A stretch of DNA of 8,362 bases, from assembly GCA_028275295.1 (NCBI GenBank), contig JAPWUY010000055.1, positions 1 through 8,362 of the forward strand. Direction: 5' to 3'. The first letter of the stretch is position 1. The number at the start of each line of letters is the position of its first letter. The notes beneath the pieces were generated by a model. The model worked only from the letters and a program-made list of their open reading frames with translations, was not told the DNA's origin and did no database searches. The DNA is from Thermodesulfobacteriota bacterium (GTDB taxonomy: Bacteria > Desulfobacterota > Desulfocorpusculales > Desulfocorpusculum). A program made the translations under genes and the position numbers. Shown here one piece after another: positions 1 through 6,491 of this stretch.

Positions 1-227
1 TAGGCTCTCCAAGCCCTCTCCCTGAGGTCTCCGTCCTCCTCCTTGGAGGCGTAATCTCTGAGCCAGAGGATCGAATCCAGATCCGTTGCAACTGGATGGG
101 ATGCGAATATGGCGCCAGTTCTCTGGATTTCTGAAAAGCCCTTCTTTATCGCCAGGCACTGCTCCGAAAGCTCTCTCAGAAGAGCTTCCAAGTCCAAGAG
201 GATGGCCTCGAGATAACCACTTCCCAT
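1..227 (-). CDS. Unrecognised protein, N-terminal 75 codons (runs off the window)
   Basis: An open frame with no stop codon reads leftward from an ATG at 227 and leaves the window after 75 codons plus two bases. GGAAAGGAAG at 236-245 lies 8 nt before the ATG and would serve as ribosome binding site. The first 35 residues are hydrophilic and look helical, rich in Leu and Glu, starting MGSGYLEAILLDLEALLREL. A segment with A-HPVATD-D-ILWLRDYA follows, then an acidic, basic stretch (KEEDGDLRERAW). I see no signal peptide, membrane segment or known motif. It follows the cupin gene by 27 nt on the same strand, so the two are probably cotranscribed. I do not recognise the family. That it is coding rests on the start, the ribosome binding site, the open frame and the operon position. 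Confidence 0.6.
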   Translation of the reverse strand, partial: MGSGYLEAILLDLEALLRELSEQCLAIKKGFSEIQRTGAIFASHPVATDLDSILWLRDYASKEEDGDLRERAWRA

Positions 228-254
228 TGGCTTTTCTTCCTTTCCAGAGGAGAC

Positions 255-659
255 TCAGATGGTATCTTCCTGATACACGTTGGCGATACAGCAAAGGAAA
301 GTCACGCTTTCCTCATGGCTCAAATTTTTCATGCTGTGGGGTTCCATGCTGGGGATGTAGACGAAGTCATTGGGTCCCAGAATGTGCTCCTCGATTACCT
401 GGTCAGTTTGGGGATCGTGCTTGAGGCATTTGACCGAGCCAGTCAGGATATACATGGTCTGATGGTAGAAGTGATTGTGGATGGGTATCTCGCCAGATGG
501 TCCAATGGTGAAAAAGCGAAGACCGTACTCTGGTGCCCCTTCGGGCCCAGCCTGGGAAAGCCACCTTATCCAGACATCCTTCACTGGAAGGTGTCTGCCC
601 TTGTAAGGGTATGTCTCGATCTTCTCTTCCTGCCTCTCGGTGACGTTGAAGACCTCCAT
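255..659 (-). CDS. Small single-domain cupin protein
   Basis: A 134-residue protein made of one cupin beta-barrel. Motif 1 reads G-EIPIHNH-FYHQ-TMYILTG: the two metal-binding His are present, but the usual Glu is replaced by Gln. Motif 2 reads GPNDFVYIPSMEPHSMKN and supplies the third His and the closing Asn. Together they suggest a His-based metal site for binding or converting a small molecule. No substrate can be read from the sequence. Proteins of this size include dioxygenase-like enzymes, isomerases and plain ligand-binding domains. I chose the ATG at 659 because AGGAGG (666-671) sits 6 nt before it; an ATG at 674 is in frame but has no ribosome binding site and itself leads into that AGGAGG. 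There is no signal peptide, so it should be cytoplasmic. The unrecognised gene at 227 follows after 27 nt. The repeat array begins about 95 bp upstream. Confidence 0.85.
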   Translation of the reverse strand: MEVFNVTERQEEKIETYPYKGRHLPVKDVWIRWLSQAGPEGAPEYGLRFFTIGPSGEIPIHNHFYHQTMYILTGSVKCLKHDPQTDQVIEEHILGPNDFVYIPSMEPHSMKNLSHEESVTFLCCIANVYQEDTI

Positions 660-665
660 GAACTT

Positions 666-671
666 CCTCCT
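666..671 (-). promoter_or_regulatory. Ribosome binding site that decides the cupin start
   Basis: AGGAGG on the minus strand, 6 nt before the ATG at 659. It lies inside the extra codons that would be translated from the upstream ATG at 674, so the shorter start is preferred. Confidence 0.75.
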
Positions 672-701
672 CATCGAGCCTTTTTGAGTCGTCTACCTCC
701 A

Positions 702-707
702 AGTATA
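702..707 (-). promoter_or_regulatory. Possible -10 box for the cupin gene
   Basis: TATACT on the minus strand, about 43 nt before the chosen cupin start. No good TTGACA-like box lies 16-18 nt upstream; the best match (TTGGCA) is too far, at about 24 nt. The call is therefore weak. It lies between the first array hairpin (753-774) and the cupin, so the cupin probably starts its own transcript outside the array. Confidence 0.3.
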
Positions 708-752
708 ACCCGACGGAGGAGAAAAGAAGAATGCCAAGGTTCCACCTCGATA

Positions 753-774
753 CGAGGGGCGGGCTCGCACGCCC
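753..774 (+). repeat. First A-type element, slightly degenerate
   Basis: The tetranucleotide is CGAG instead of GGAG, and the loop is TC instead of TCC. The stem arms are otherwise the same as in the other A elements. The sequence before it does not resemble the short spacers inside the array, so this marks the array edge next to the cupin. Confidence 0.75.
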
Positions 775-1120
775 GCAGGGAAGGCCTAGGCTTGACCCGA
801 GCATGTCCCCACTAGGCCCCGAGGCGTTGGTTCAGCCTTTGATCACGATGCCATGCCCTCATAGGCGTCCGGCCGGTAATCGCGGACGCACAGAGTGCGT
901 CCCTCCGAGAAAAACCGCCCTCCGCGTTAGCCCTGGGTCTTCCCCGCTAGGCCGTCTCCCCCTGGCTCGCCCCCCTGGAGGGGCGGGCTCCGCACGCCCG
1001 GAAGGACACGATTGGCTTCCCCCGGGCATGTCTCCGTAGGCCACCAGGCGTGCGCTCACCTTTCGATGCTCATGCCATACCCGGGCTAGCGTACGGCCTT
1101 GCCACACGGGCGCGGAGACC

Positions 1121-1179
1121 GCGCCCCTCCGAGAAGACTCCCTCGGCGTCATCTCCGACCTTTCCCCGCTAGGCCATCC
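1121..1179. repeat. 59-bp block identical to 1568-1626
   Basis: This stretch starts in the right arm of the second B hairpin and runs through most of the following short spacer. It is identical, base for base, to 1568-1626. Spacers in the intervening and flanking units have diverged, so the identity is unexpected for units two periods apart (447 bp). Confidence 0.85.
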
Positions 1180-1567
1180 ATGCTGTGCTAGTCCCCCCCG
1201 GAGGGGCGGGCTCCGCACGCCCGGAAGGAAGGCTCGGGCCTCATCGGGGCATCTCCCTATCGGGGCCCGGGCCGCTCGCCTGGCCATCTCGGCTAATGAA
1301 ATGCCTCGGCAAGGGGACGGCCTTTCGATGCGGGCGCACACAGTGCGCCCCTCCGAGAAAATCGGCTTTCGCCCACTCCTGATCGCACCCTTGCAGCCAA
1401 TCCTTGTCGGGCAAACCTCCCGCGGAGGGGCGGGCTCCGCACGCCCGTAAATGAGGGTTTGCTTCCACCGGGGGGTGGCCCCGTTAGGCCCCCGGGCCTT
1501 CGATTGCCCCCGTTGATCATGTCGTGCCTCGGTTTGGGTACGGCCTGGCAATGCGGGCGCACAGAGT

Positions 1568-1626
1568 GCGCCCCTCCGAGAAGACTCCCTCGGCGTCATC
1601 TCCGACCTTTCCCCGCTAGGCCATCC
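1568..1626. repeat. 59-bp block identical to 1121-1179
   Basis: Second copy of the identical block. It begins in the right arm of the fourth B hairpin and ends just before the spacer sequences diverge (CCGC here, ATGC in the other copy). Confidence 0.85.
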
Positions 1627-2011
1627 CCGCTCGGATCACCAGTCCCCCGGAGGGGCGGGCTCCGCACGCCCGCAAGAACTGCATGACGCCAACCCATATG
1701 TCGCCTCCTTTTGGCCACCAACCTTTCGCGCGCCCGTCCGTAATCATGACGTCCTCCGGTTTGCGTCCGGTCCGTATTTGCGGACGCGGAGACCGGGTCC
1801 CTCCGAGAAAACCACCTCCCGCGTTCTCGGGGCCTCATCTCTCAAGGCCGGACAACGTCGGCTCGGCCACCCCCCCCGGAGGGGCGGGCTCCGCACGCCC
1901 TCAAGGAAAGGCATGAGGTTCACCCGGGCATGCCCCCGTCAGGCCACCGGGTGTTCGCTTGCGCATCGGCTCGGAGTCCAATGCCTTGGCATTCGTACAG
2001 CGGTACGATGC

Positions 2012-2034
2012 GGGCGCACAGAGTGCGCCCCTTA
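2012..2034 (-). repeat. Last B-type hairpin, abutting the rlmN stop codon
   Basis: On the minus strand this is GGGCGCAC-TCT-GTGCGCCC with a perfect 8-bp stem. At the place of GGAG it has TAAG, and TAA is the rlmN stop codon (2034-2032). One base separates the stop from the stem. No T-run follows, so it is not a standard intrinsic terminator. In rlmN mRNA it would form a 3' hairpin of the kind that, for REP elements, is known to block 3'-to-5' exonucleases. Confidence 0.75.
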
Positions 2035-3237
2035 TATGTCGCCAGCCAACTGTCCGCAGGCTGCGAGAATATCCTCTCCGTGGCTCCATCTTATGGGTGC
2101 GGTGTAGCCCGATTCCGCCAGAACCCTCTGGAAGGCCACTATCTTCTCCTCCGAGGGTCTCTCGAATGGGGAGCCAGGATAAGGGTTATGGGGGATCAAA
2201 TTCACCTTGCAGGGGATTCCTCTGAGGAGCTTGGCGAGCCTCTTGGCATCCTCGAGGGAGTCGTTCACTCCCTTGAGGAGAACGTACTCGAAGGTTATGC
2301 GATTTCTGGGGGCGAGGGGCAACTCCCGACAAGCCCTGAGCAGTTCACTCAAGGGATACTTCCTGTTTATGGGCATGAGAAAATTTCTCTGCTCGTCCGT
2401 TGTGGCATTCAGTGAAACTGCTATGGAGATGCCGAGGGATTCCTGGCCCAGCCTTCTCAATTCCGGGACGAGGCCGCAGGTGGAGATGGTTATTCTCCTC
2501 TTGGAAATGTCGAGGGCTCGGGGGTCGAGCATTATTCTCACTGCCCGAAGGACGGCCTCGTAATTGGCCAGAGGTTCCCCCATTCCCATGAATACCACGT
2601 TTCTCACAGGGGTATTCTGGATAAGCCTCCTCGCCATCACCACTTGCTCCACAATCTCCCATGTCCTCAGGTTTCTCCTTGCGGGCAGGGATGCAGTCCT
2701 GCAGAACTTGCATCCCATGGAGCATCCAACCTGCGCCGAAACGCATTGGGTGAGATGGTCCTCCTCCCAGATGATGACGGTCTCGACTGTGAGGCCATCC
2801 TCTAGTCCCAGAAGCCATTTTTCTGTCCCATCCGATGCGACCTGCCTCCTGAGGAGCTCAAGCTCTCCTATGAGACATCTTTGGGCCAAGAAAGCCCTGT
2901 CCTCTTTGGAGACATCCGTCATTTCCTCGAAGCTCAAGGCCTTCCGGCCATAGATCCACTTGAGCACCTGGGCAGACCTGTACGTTTTGAGCCCAAAGGA
3001 GTCAAAAAGCTCCTTCACTTCCTGAGGCAAAAGGTCCTTGAGAACCGGAAGGCCTCCCGAAGAAGAGACGAATTCTGCCCCTGGCCCTTCCAAGAAGGGA
3101 CGCTCCCCCTTTTCTTCCGGAGATAGGCTACCTCTGCCTCGGAGCGCAGGTTCCTCCTCGACGGAAATGCCCTTATCCGAGGATATAGCACGGCGGTTTC
3201 CCGGCAATAGCCGGGGATCCTTTTTAAGCTGTGTCAC
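2032..3237 (-). CDS. rlmN: 23S rRNA (adenine-2503-C2)-methyltransferase RlmN
   Basis: Radical-SAM enzyme that methylates C2 of A2503 in 23S rRNA; the family also modifies A37 in some tRNAs. Of 401 residues, about 63-130 form the N-terminal accessory domain (LLPQEVKELFDSFGLKTYRSAQ and WIYGR). C172, C176 and C179 in GCSMGCKFC bind the 4Fe-4S cluster. C165, in QCVSAQVG, corresponds to the first catalytic Cys of E. coli RlmN. MGMGEP at 217-222 is the SAM-binding GEP region. C394 in AACGQLAGD matches the Cys that carries the transferred methyl group. The start is GTG at 3237, which overlaps the TGA of the biotin carrier as GTGA, suggesting translational coupling. The first 60 or so residues are charged, low in family features and longer than usual. 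A TTG at 3093 behind GGGGAG is a possible shorter start. The stop lies one base before the array hairpin at 2012-2034. It is the last gene of a catabolic operon, an unusual place for this housekeeping enzyme. Confidence 0.95.
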   Translation of the reverse strand: MTQLKKDPRLLPGNRRAISSDKGISVEEEPALRGRGSLSPEEKGERPFLEGPGAEFVSSSGGLPVLKDLLPQEVKELFDSFGLKTYRSAQVLKWIYGRKALSFEEMTDVSKEDRAFLAQRCLIGELELLRRQVASDGTEKWLLGLEDGLTVETVIIWEEDHLTQCVSAQVGCSMGCKFCRTASLPARRNLRTWEIVEQVVMARRLIQNTPVRNVVFMGMGEPLANYEAVLRAVRIMLDPRALDISKRRITISTCGLVPELRRLGQESLGISIAVSLNATTDEQRNFLMPINRKYPLSELLRACRELPLAPRNRITFEYVLLKGVNDSLEDAKRLAKLLRGIPCKVNLIPHNPYPGSPFERPSEEKIVAFQRVLAESGYTAPIRWSHGEDILAACGQLAGDI

Positions 3238-3449
3238 TCCAAAATGGCCAGGACCTGATCTCCTTCAACTGCGTCGCCTGCCTCGACCTTTATCTCCTTG
3301 ACAGTGCCGGCAGCCGGTGCAACTATCGGCATCTCCATCTTCATGGCTTCCAGGGTGAAGAGCTCGTCATCTTCCTGGACAGAATCTCCCACCTTCACCT
3401 TCACCTCGATTATCTTTCCCGCCATAGGTGCTGTTATCTCTGTAGCCAA
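3234..3449 (-). CDS. gcdC: Small biotin carrier protein (biotinyl domain), probable decarboxylase gamma subunit
   Basis: A 71-residue protein that is nothing but a biotinyl/lipoyl domain. The biotin attachment site is EAMKMEM with the target Lys at 37, and the PMAGKI and APAAGTVKEI segments form the flanking hammerhead strands. It should carry CO2 on biotin between the carboxyltransferase encoded just upstream and a membrane decarboxylase subunit. The start is TTG at 3449, supported by AGGAGGAGG 6 nt upstream; starting later would remove the first strand. It lies 61 nt after gcdA, and its TGA overlaps the rlmN GTG. GcdC of Acidaminococcus has a long Ala/Pro-rich linker before its biotin domain. 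This protein has none, so it is a minimal form. It could also serve another biotin enzyme, but the neighbours favour glutaconyl-CoA decarboxylase. Confidence 0.88.
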   Translation of the reverse strand: MATEITAPMAGKIIEVKVKVGDSVQEDDELFTLEAMKMEMPIVAPAAGTVKEIKVEAGDAVEGDQVLAILE

Positions 3450-3510
3450 CCCTCGCCTCCTCCTTCTCTCTTCGAGACATCCGAAAACCGGTTCTACTCC
3501 CTCCCCCGAT

Positions 3511-5244
3511 TCAACCTTTTATGACCCTGGGCAGGATCATCTGATGGTGGGGGCAGAACGACTTGGGATTCTGATACACACAGCCTGTGAATGCGACCAT
3601 GTACTTCCTTATGTCGGCAAAGGAGACTATTTCGTCCACGAACCCCATCTTGGCGCAATAGGCTGGTCTGGACTTCTCGTAGTAATGTCGTGCCAGTTCA
3701 TTCATCTTGTCAATGATGGGCTGAAGCGGCCGCCCCGCATCCTTCTCCTTCACCAATCTCCTGGCATACGTTGCCACAGCCGCTGTCTCGCCATGCATGA
3801 CGTATATCTCAGTCGTTGGGGTGCCCAAGGTGAAGGCGTTGTGATTGTTGGCATTGGGCCCGCCCATTATGTAATGAGCAGCGGCAGTGCCCTTTCGCAG
3901 CACAACCAGCATCATGGGAATATCCGTCTGCTCTATGGAATAGATGAGGGCCTGTCCCAAGGCCAGGAGCTCTGCCTTCTCGGCGTAATCCCCGACATCT
4001 ATTCCCGTTGTGTCCTGGAACCATATGATGGGAATCCTATCCCTCCCGCAGAGGGTCACGAACTCGTTCATCTTTATGAGCCCTTGCCGATAGAGCTTTC
4101 CCCCTATACCTGGATATGGAGCATATTCGGGATAGCCCTTGGGCATGAACCCCTGGCGATTGCCTATAATTCCAACCAAGTATCCGTCCACCTTTGCCAA
4201 GCCGGTGTACACCTCTGGGCCATAATCGGGTCTGAACTCCATGTGCTCGCTGTTGTCCGTGAGGCGAGCTAGTACTTCCTCGAAACTGTACGAGGCCTTC
4301 TGGTTGAATGGGACTATCCTCTCGATCTCCTCTGGGGGAAAACGAGGCTCTGCTGGTTCAGCTACCCTGAAGAACCTGGGATTGTAAGCTGGCATCTCGC
4401 TCATATGCTTCTTGAGGGCGTCGAGGACCCCTTCCTCGGTATCGTAAACCTCTCGGAAAAAGCCCGTCGCCCCGTAGTGTATCTCCACTCTCCCAGGAGG
4501 CGCCTCCTTGAACTTCCTCGTTGCCTCTATGATCTGCTCCGCCCCCTCCTCATCGAAATACCCCTTGGGGCTCATGCCGCTGACTATACCACCACCTCCC
4601 ACTGCTATGTTGGCATTCTTGTGGGCGATGAGATAAGTAGGGCTTATTCCCTGATACCCTCCTCCTGCTGGGTTGGTTCCCCAAATGCCCGCCAGAACGG
4701 GGATCCCCAACTTCTCTAGCTCTGCATGGCGATAAAAAGGAGTCCCATTTCCTCTCCTGTTGGCATAGACCTTTTCCTGTTCCGGGAGCTTGACCCCGCT
4801 GCAATTGACCAGCCACACAAGAGGAACATGGAGCCTCTTGGCCAGGTCCGTGACCCGAAGGATATTCTCTGCCTGGCCTGCCACCCATGCCCCAGCCCAG
4901 ACCTTGTTGTCGAATCCTATGATAACTGCCCACTTCCCGCTTATCTTTCCGATCCCGTCCACGACTCCGGTTGTCCCAGATTCCTCGTCCATGGGATCGA
5001 AAAGGGTGTGGAGGGGACACCAAGTTCCTGGGTCCACGAGGTATTCCAGCCTCTGGTATACGGTCCATTCACCCCGCGCGTTGAGCTGCTCAGCGGGAAG
5101 CCCTGCATTCTTGACCTTCTCTATCCTCTGGGCCAAATCCCTTTCCACTTCCCTGATCTGTCTTACACTCTCCTCGCTCTTCTTTATCTGAGCCTCGGTG
5201 AGAGGCTTTCCAAGTGGGGTCATCTTCTTGAAGTAAGGCCACAT
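3511..5244 (-). CDS. gcdA: Glutaconyl-CoA decarboxylase alpha subunit (carboxyltransferase)
   Basis: 577 residues with two crotonase-type carboxyltransferase domains, roughly 50-300 and 320-570. It transfers the carboxyl group of glutaconyl-CoA to biotin on the carrier protein, giving crotonyl-CoA. The whole length follows the pattern I recall for Acidaminococcus GcdA (587 aa): GKPLT near the N-terminus, FDNKVWAGAWVAGQAE at 111-126, LVNCSGVKLPEQEKVY at 145-160, GTNPAGGGY at 189-197, GIGGKLYRQGLIKMNEFVT at 379-397, QDTTGIDVG at 410-418, RKGTAAAHYIMGGP at 450-463 and CPHHQMILPR at the C-terminus. The Gly-rich turns at 189-197 and 452-462 are where oxyanion-hole amides lie in this fold. Methylmalonyl- and propionyl-CoA carboxyltransferases are shorter and lack the N-terminal and C-terminal pieces. 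The ATG at 5244 has a G-rich site (GGGGGGAAGAG) ahead of it and lies 28 nt after the dehydrogenase stop. The membrane subunit GcdB, which couples the reaction to Na+ export, is absent here. Confidence 0.92.
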   Translation of the reverse strand: MWPYFKKMTPLGKPLTEAQIKKSEESVRQIREVERDLAQRIEKVKNAGLPAEQLNARGEWTVYQRLEYLVDPGTWCPLHTLFDPMDEESGTTGVVDGIGKISGKWAVIIGFDNKVWAGAWVAGQAENILRVTDLAKRLHVPLVWLVNCSGVKLPEQEKVYANRRGNGTPFYRHAELEKLGIPVLAGIWGTNPAGGGYQGISPTYLIAHKNANIAVGGGGIVSGMSPKGYFDEEGAEQIIEATRKFKEAPPGRVEIHYGATGFFREVYDTEEGVLDALKKHMSEMPAYNPRFFRVAEPAEPRFPPEEIERIVPFNQKASYSFEEVLARLTDNSEHMEFRPDYGPEVYTGLAKVDGYLVGIIGNRQGFMPKGYPEYAPYPGIGGKLYRQGLIKMNEFVTLCGRDRIPIIWFQDTTGIDVGDYAEKAELLALGQALIYSIEQTDIPMMLVVLRKGTAAAHYIMGGPNANNHNAFTLGTPTTEIYVMHGETAAVATYARRLVKEKDAGRPLQPIIDKMNELARHYYEKSRPAYCAKMGFVDEIVSFADIRKYMVAFTGCVYQNPKSFCPHHQMILPRVIKG

Positions 5245-5272
5245 GAACTCTTCCCCCCTTTTGCACTTTTTA

Positions 5273-6433
5273 TCAGCGATTGGCTTTCCTTATTCCGAGG
5301 CGGTCGAGGGCTATTATCATCTTCTGGATGTTTGCTGTTCCCTCCACTATTTGATAGAGAACGGCATCCCTGTAAAAGCGGGCGACCGGATATTCAGTGG
5401 AGTAGCCATATGCCCCGAGTATCTTCATGGTGGAGTGGGCGGCCCTGGCCACAACCTCCCCTGCAAAGTACTTGGCATAGGAGGTCTCGAGGGTGTTGCC
5501 CAGTTGGCCCTGATCCTTCTGCCAAGCTGCTTTGTAAGTTAGAAGCCTCGCAGCCTCGATCTCGACAGCCATGTTAGCTATTAGCTCCTGGTTCATCTGG
5601 AACTGACCCACTGGCTGTCCGAACTGAACCCTCTCATTGCAATACTTGATTGCGACATCTAGACAAGCTTGGGCAAGCCCAACCCCGCCTGCTGCGCAAG
5701 AGAGCCTTGTCTGGTTCAAAGAGGAGAAGACTATCTTCACCCCGTCGCCCAGGCTGCCGAGCAAGTTCCCCTTGGGAACCTTGGCATCTTCGAACACTAT
5801 TTCGCCTGTGGGAGAGGAGCGTGTGCCCATCTTGTCCAGGGGCCTGGTGGTGATACCCGGAGTGGTCTTGAGGTCCACCACAAAGGCCGAAAGACCTTTG
5901 CTCCCGGCATCCTTGTCGTGATAAGCATAGAGGATGCATACGTCAGCAACGTGGGCATTGGTGATCCATGTCTTGGACCCATTGACCAAGAAGTGGTCAC
6001 CCTTGTCTATGGCGGTTGTCTTCATGGCCATGACATCCGAGCCAGCGTTGGGCTCGGTGATTCCGAAGCAACCCAGCCACTCCCCGGAGATGAGCTTCTC
6101 GATGTATTTCCTTTTCAGCTCCTCGCTTCCGTACCGGTAAATGGTATAAGCTGTCCCGCAGCTCTGCATGTTGAAGGTTACCCTGAGGGAACTGCTCGCC
6201 CGAGAGATTTCCTCTGTTATCAGGGTCATGGCCAGAAACCCAGAGTTTGTCCCACCGTATTCCTCCGGGATTATGCAGCCGTAAAACCCCAGCTCCCCCA
6301 TCTTCAGGACCAACTCCCTGGGGAAGTAGTGTTCCTCATCCCATTTGTCAGCATAGGGAGCGATCTCCGTCTCCGCAAACTTCCGGGCCATTTCTTGAAT
6401 CGCCTTGTGCTCCTCGCTCAGCTGGAAATCCAT
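5273..6433 (-). CDS. Acyl-CoA dehydrogenase, probable non-decarboxylating glutaryl-CoA dehydrogenase
   Basis: A full-length 386-residue flavoprotein of the acyl-CoA dehydrogenase family. Residues 1-120 are the N-terminal helical domain, GCFGITEPNAGSDV (121-134) and WITN (156-159) belong to the FAD-binding beta domain, and the rest is the C-terminal helical domain. The catalytic base is E364 in QIVEGTANIQ. R84 in SSLRVTFNMQS aligns with the Arg that binds the distal carboxylate in glutaryl-CoA dehydrogenases (human Arg94, in GYRSAMSVQS). V363 stands where decarboxylating enzymes have Tyr (YEGT); Tyr-to-Val is the published hallmark of the Desulfococcus-type enzyme that stops at glutaconyl-CoA. 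Electrons would go to ETF. It is the first gene of the operon: the ATG at 6433 has AGGAGGT about 9 nt upstream and a strong promoter just beyond. gcdA follows 28 nt after its stop and would use its product. The family call is certain; the substrate is inferred from residues and context. Confidence 0.88.
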   Translation of the reverse strand: MDFQLSEEHKAIQEMARKFAETEIAPYADKWDEEHYFPRELVLKMGELGFYGCIIPEEYGGTNSGFLAMTLITEEISRASSSLRVTFNMQSCGTAYTIYRYGSEELKRKYIEKLISGEWLGCFGITEPNAGSDVMAMKTTAIDKGDHFLVNGSKTWITNAHVADVCILYAYHDKDAGSKGLSAFVVDLKTTPGITTRPLDKMGTRSSPTGEIVFEDAKVPKGNLLGSLGDGVKIVFSSLNQTRLSCAAGGVGLAQACLDVAIKYCNERVQFGQPVGQFQMNQELIANMAVEIEAARLLTYKAAWQKDQGQLGNTLETSYAKYFAGEVVARAAHSTMKILGAYGYSTEYPVARFYRDAVLYQIVEGTANIQKMIIALDRLGIRKANR

Positions 6434-6491
6434 TTTCGGGAGACCTCCTAGGTGGTTGTCTGCCCCCAGAGGGACACTGGTACATCCTTTG

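Larger units (their letters stand above)
753..2034. repeat. REP/BIME-like array of 12 alternating GGAG-hairpin elements, period about 224 bp
   Basis: Twelve 22-23 nt elements, each GGAG followed by an 8-bp stem with a 3-nt loop, alternate in orientation. Forward (A) elements lie at 753-774, 977-999, 1200-1222, 1424-1446, 1649-1671 and 1878-1900 and read GGGCGGGC-TCC-GCACGCCC. Reverse (B) elements lie at 884-906, 1108-1130, 1332-1354, 1555-1577, 1782-1804 and 2012-2034; read on the minus strand most are GGGCGCAC-TCT-GTGCGCCC or similar. A-to-A steps are 224, 223, 224, 225 and 229; B-to-B steps are 224, 224, 223, 227 and 230. A-to-B spacers (about 108 nt) and B-to-A spacers (about 70 nt) are diverged copies of common skeletons. 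Most B elements are followed on the plus strand by GAGAA, and most A elements are preceded by a C-run. G-rich tetranucleotide plus hairpin, two hairpin types and alternating long and short spacers match the REP/BIME architecture known from gamma-proteobacteria, although these spacers are longer. No RAYT transposase gene is in the window. The region has no credible gene: long frames here are Arg/Pro-rich by-products of the repeat. Confidence 0.85.

Noticed and set aside
859..1599. Long minus-strand frame of 246 codons inside the repeat array
   Set aside because: The product is Arg/Pro/Gly-rich and made of the repeats themselves. The period (223-230 bp) is not a multiple of three, so equivalent repeat units are read in different frames. 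No ribosome binding site or known domain is seen.
753..2034. CRISPR array
   Set aside because: Repeats alternate in orientation, the spacers are about 70 and 108 nt and are related to one another, and no cas gene is present.
2012..2034. Intrinsic terminator after rlmN
   Set aside because: The hairpin is strong, but no run of T follows on the minus strand, so only a 3'-end protecting role is proposed.
753..2034. Integron attC sites
   Set aside because: The elements lack the attC core sites, alternate in orientation and enclose no gene cassettes.
1778..2415. Plus-strand frames running from the array into the rlmN region
   Set aside because: They are antisense to the well-supported rlmN gene and show no recognisable protein features.
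3511..5244. Propionyl-, methylmalonyl- or acetyl-CoA carboxyltransferase subunit
   Set aside because: The length and the N- and C-terminal segments follow glutaconyl-CoA decarboxylase alpha, and the neighbouring dehydrogenase fits that pathway.
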